Source of the DNA: Gammaproteobacteria bacterium
GTDB lineage: Bacteria > Pseudomonadota > Gammaproteobacteria > Steroidobacterales > GCA-2729495
Reading direction: 5' to 3'
DNA length: 43,073 nt
NCBI GenBank assembly: GCA_004357495.1
Contig: SMWD01000146.1
Location: forward strand, 1 to 43,073
Within the stretch, counting starts at the first letter, position 1; each line of letters opens with the position of its first letter. The position numbers and the translations under genes are program-made. The notes below the pieces were generated by a model. The model was not told where the DNA came from, did no database searches, and worked only from the letters and a program-made list of their open reading frames with translations. This document shows, in pieces, positions 39,984 to 43,073 of this stretch.

Positions 39984-40909
39984 TGGCACTCAGCGGCGAA
40001 ACGCGCGATATCATCGACGGCCTGCTGGCCGACAACAAAGTCGTGCTGTTCATGAAGGGTACGCCCGCGCAACCGCAATGCGGTTTCTCGGCCACCACTA
40101 TCTCGACCCTGAACATGATGTTGCCCGACTACCTGACCGTGAACGTCCTCGAGCACGCGAATATTCGCGACGGCATCAAGGAATACGGCAACTGGCCGAC
40201 GATTCCCCAGCTGTATGTCGACGGCGAGCTGATCGGCGGCTGCGACATCATCCAGGACATGATGAAAAGCGGCGATCTCGGCGAGGCACTCGGTGTGCCG
40301 GCACCTGAGGTCACGACGCCGACGATTACCATCAACGAAGCCGGCATCGAAGCCATGCAGAATGCGGTGGAGTCGAACGCGAATGCATCTCTGCACCTGC
40401 AAATCGGCGCCGACTGGACGCACAAGATCAGCCTCGACCCGACGCACGGCGGGGCCGTGCAGGTTCAGATCGGCGACATCGAGTTGCACATGGATCCCTG
40501 GACGGCATCCCGGGCGGACGGTCTGAACCTGATCCTCGAGGAAGAGCTGACCGGCACACGCTTTGCGTTCGATAATCCGAATGCGCCGCCGCCGGTGAAC
40601 CAGATGACGGTGCAAGCACTCAAGGAAAGACTCGACAGCGGCGCGGATGTCCTGCTGATCGACGTGCGTTCAGACGATGAGCGCGCCAAGGCTTCCATCG
40701 CCGGCGCACGTCCGTGGAACACTGAGACCATGCAACGGGTCGAATCGTTGCCGAAGGACCGCGAAATTATCCTGCATTGCCACACGGGTGGCCGCAGCCA
40801 GGCGCTGGCCGATACATTGCGCCGCCGTGGCTACACCAACCTGCACAACCTGCGTGGCGGCATCAAGGCCTGGTCCGAGGAAATCGATTCCTCGGTCCCG
40901 TTGTACTGA
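39983..40909 (+). CDS. Triple-domain protein: Grx4-type monothiol glutaredoxin, degenerate A-type (HesB/IscA-like) domain, rhodanese
   Basis: FMKGTPAQPQCGFSATTI (CGFS); middle segment ending TGTRFAFDNPNAPPP resembles Erp[19 protein letters not shown] without Cys; rhodanese ILHCHTGGRSQALAD. TGATG overlap with erpA. Confidence 0.9.
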   Translation: MALSGETRDIIDGLLADNKVVLFMKGTPAQPQCGFSATTISTLNMMLPDYLTVNVLEHANIRDGIKEYGNWPTIPQLYVDGELIGGCDIIQDMMKSGDLGEALGVPAPEVTTPTITINEAGIEAMQNAVESNANASLHLQIGADWTHKISLDPTHGGAVQVQIGDIELHMDPWTASRADGLNLILEEELTGTRFAFDNPNAPPPVNQMTVQALKERLDSGADVLLIDVRSDDERAKASIAGARPWNTETMQRVESLPKDREIILHCHTGGRSQALADTLRRRGYTNLHNLRGGIKAWSEEIDSSVPLY

Positions 40910-40949
40910 AACTACGCGTCTGCCCTTGCCCGCGCCGGCTCAGGTGCGC

Positions 40950-41432
40950 CTAGTCCGCTGACGCCGGCGGGTAGAACCAGTTCGGCGCCGCACACGGCAC
41001 CGCGAGGTCGATGTCTGCCGTGACTTCTGCCGCCGGAAAACCCCGGACCTCGGTGAGGCCGGCCCGGTCGATGCGCACCGTCGGGCTGCACAGGGCACCA
41101 TCACCATCTACGTCCAGCCACGCATATATCAGCAGGCCCTCGCCCCGATCCGACGGGTAAGCAAACGCGTGACGATAGGCGCCGGCCGTCGCCTCGAAAC
41201 TCTCGATCTCCTCGATCGGATGGCGCAGATCGCCGTCGAGCGCCCACGCATGATACAAATTGACGGTGACCTTGCCGTCGGTCGGCACACCATCGGGCAC
41301 GTTGATCGTACCGCTGATCACGACCGGAGTCGGCGGAGCTTCCGCCGCACCGCAAGCCGCCAGCACGCCGGCCAGGCACGCGGTGGCAACAAAGGTGGCC
41401 GGTCGTTTCACTGTCATTATTGCATCCACCAC
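40950..41432 (-). CDS. Hypothetical lipoprotein
   Basis: ACLAGVLAACGAAE lipobox; 160 aa. Confidence 0.75.
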   Translation of the reverse strand: MVDAIMTVKRPATFVATACLAGVLAACGAAEAPPTPVVISGTINVPDGVPTDGKVTVNLYHAWALDGDLRHPIEEIESFEATAGAYRHAFAYPSDRGEGLLIYAWLDVDGDGALCSPTVRIDRAGLTEVRGFPAAEVTADIDLAVPCAAPNWFYPPASAD

Positions 41433-41435
41433 TAA

Positions 41436-42455
41436 TCAGAGCTCAAATTCAGGCAGGCCAAATACCCGGCTGAAGTTCGCGGCCAGAATCATGCGCATCT
41501 CATCCGCCGTGTAATCCGCAGCCTGCATGGCGGCCACGAAATTTTCCAGATGACTCGAGATGTAGCCGGGGTACTGGGGCCCGTCCGAGCCATAGATCAG
41601 CTTGTGAATGACCTTGCCCGCCTTGATCCGTCGGACGAAGTCCGGCAAAACTTCGGCGGCACGCGCCGCACCAAGTGCGCCCGGCTCCAGGTAGACATTG
41701 TCGTAACGCCGGGCCAGGTCGATGCAGGCATCGACATAGGTCAGCTTCCGGCGCGCAGAATCCCAACCGGAGTGGCCGAGAATGAAAATCGTTTGCGGAT
41801 AACGAACAATCGCCTCTTCGAGGTAATACGGATCCGTGTACGGCGGTTCGAGTCGTGTACCCGGGTTCGGGCTTGTCGCCGTGTGCAGGTAAACCGGCTT
41901 CGATAACCGGCCAGCGATTTCATATATCTGATAGAAACGCGCATCATCAAACCGGAACTGCTGATGTGCGTGCGCCAGCTTGACGCCGATCATGTGCGGC
42001 AGCCTGGTCAACGCATCTTCGAACGCCGCGAGTTGTACCGCGCTGTCGAGGTTCCACTGGTCGAGACGGATACTCGCGAAACCAAAGAGCCGGTCAGGAT
42101 TGGCCGCAACCACGTCGGCTACGAATTGGTTGGTCGCGATACCGGTCGTATGCGGGCTATAGACCGAGAAGACACCGGCCGCCGAGATACCCGCATCGTC
42201 CAGCTCACTCAGAATATGCTCGGCGCTGAGCCATCGGTCGGTCAGAAATTTCAGGGTCCACTTGAACCCGTTCGGCACCCGCTCGCCGAGCCGCTCCTGA
42301 AAGCGTGGCGGTGACCCTTCCCAGGTGCCGGTATGCAGATGCACGTCGACGACCGCGAGGCGTTCCCCATCGACCTCGACACCGGGAACCGGCGCGTCAC
42401 CACATGCGCTTAAACCTGCGAGGCACAGCGCCCCCAGCATCAATCGGATAGTCAT
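41436..42455 (-). CDS. Lipoprotein amidohydrolase (metal-dependent TIM-barrel hydrolase)
   Basis: LCLAGLSACGDA lipobox; VDVHLHTG, PVYLHTATS, TIFILGHSGWD, LIYGSDGPQYPG. Confidence 0.88.
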   Translation of the reverse strand: MTIRLMLGALCLAGLSACGDAPVPGVEVDGERLAVVDVHLHTGTWEGSPPRFQERLGERVPNGFKWTLKFLTDRWLSAEHILSELDDAGISAAGVFSVYSPHTTGIATNQFVADVVAANPDRLFGFASIRLDQWNLDSAVQLAAFEDALTRLPHMIGVKLAHAHQQFRFDDARFYQIYEIAGRLSKPVYLHTATSPNPGTRLEPPYTDPYYLEEAIVRYPQTIFILGHSGWDSARRKLTYVDACIDLARRYDNVYLEPGALGAARAAEVLPDFVRRIKAGKVIHKLIYGSDGPQYPGYISSHLENFVAAMQAADYTADEMRMILAANFSRVFGLPEFEL

Positions 42456-42840
42456 GCGGCATCCTTCCCCTGCAACGCTCTGATCAATATATCAGGCAAA
42501 CGAGAATCATCCCATCCGAAATCATTCGGCCCCGTTCGCAAGATGACCAGTTCCTGGGACGGGACGATATACAACTGCCGCTTGCCGAGCCCATCGAGAA
42601 AAACCACATCGTCGGCCGCGAACGGCTCAGAATGCCAGCTCACGCTGGTCCCCGGTGCAGAATCATAGCGCCGATATTCTTCCCACTCGGTGCCAAGCCA
42701 CAACTGCATACCGAAATTCCGGTTAGCGCCAGATGGACGCATCATTTCCTCGATCCACCCGGCCGGCAGCGAGGTCGTCCAGCGCTCCCAATAGAGGCCG
42801 TAGCCCCCGAACAGGGCCGGGATAAAGGCCAGCACCAATG
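42452..42840 (-). pseudogene. C-terminal fragment of a beta-lactamase-type serine hydrolase lacking its catalytic N-terminal half
   Basis: LPAGWIEEMMRPSGANRNFGMQLWLGTEWEEY...FLDGLGKRQLYIVPSQELVILRTG parallels the C-term of the 33978 hydrolase; SxxK/YxN region absent. ATGA overlap with the amidohydrolase. 5' limit approximate. Confidence 0.5.
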
Positions 42841-42856
42841 CCGCAACCCCTACGCG

Positions 42857-43073
42857 ATGAAACAAATGCAGCAACAAGAATCCCTGCAACCGATCCACGG
42901 CCAGCTCAACGCAATCTGGCGCAACAGCAATAACGTCGCCACGATCTGCTACGTCGTCTCCCGGAAGGTCCACGGACAGCGAGCGGATGAGGCGCTGCTG
43001 GCCGGTCTGCTCCACCAGATCGGACGACTGTATATCCTGACTCACGCTCACAAGAACGACCCGACGCTGCTGC
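42857..43073 (+). CDS. HDOD-domain protein fragment, continues past the right edge
   Basis: MKQMQQQESLQPIHGQLNAIWRNSNNVATICYVVSRKVHGQRADEALLAGLLHQIGRLYILTHAHKND matches the second half of an HDOD domain; the first half is not found upstream. Confidence 0.55.
   Translation, partial: MKQMQQQESLQPIHGQLNAIWRNSNNVATICYVVSRKVHGQRADEALLAGLLHQIGRLYILTHAHKNDPTLL

Overview
The window is a GC-rich, proteobacterial-looking chromosomal segment (probably gammaproteobacterial; this is inference from ErpA, PurU, FadD and REP content). It has about 33 credible protein-coding genes and no convincing tRNA, rRNA, CRISPR array or complete transposon. From left to right it contains: (i) a minus-strand signalling/lipoprotein operon with a Ser/Thr kinase-TPR protein, an FHA-like/PEGA/SUMF1 protein cut by the left edge, and two lipoproteins, one highly Gly/Ser-rich; (ii) an MFS transporter, MaoC hydratase, enoyl-CoA hydratase and FadD-like ligase; (iii) a fused class II HMG-CoA reductase-mevalonate kinase gene translationally coupled to type 1 idi; (iv) Hsp20 with a sigma32-like promoter, a cupin, an acyl-CoA dehydrogenase, purU and DAHP synthase; (v) a small kinase/PP2C phosphatase pair and an SMP-30-like protein; (vi) a probable catabolic island (about 23.5-32.8 kb) with two exported SDRs, a Rieske oxygenase, MFS, a Tat amidohydrolase, a bicupin with a histone-H1-like Lys tail, a small basic protein, a PuuE-like deacetylase and an isochorismatase-family hydrolase; (vii) a serine hydrolase, a lipoprotein flavoenzyme with C-terminal CXXCH haem motifs, and MFS; (viii) erpA followed by a glutaredoxin/degenerate A-type/rhodanese triple fusion; (ix) lipoproteins, and a truncated hydrolase abutting an HDOD fragment at the right edge. 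REP-like palindromes occur only at or next to gene 3' ends. The strongest leads are the HMGR-MK fusion, the Grx-A-type-rhodanese fusion, the H1-tailed bicupin in the catabolic island, and the left-end kinase/SUMF1 operon. All functional calls come from reading the sequence by eye; no searches were run.
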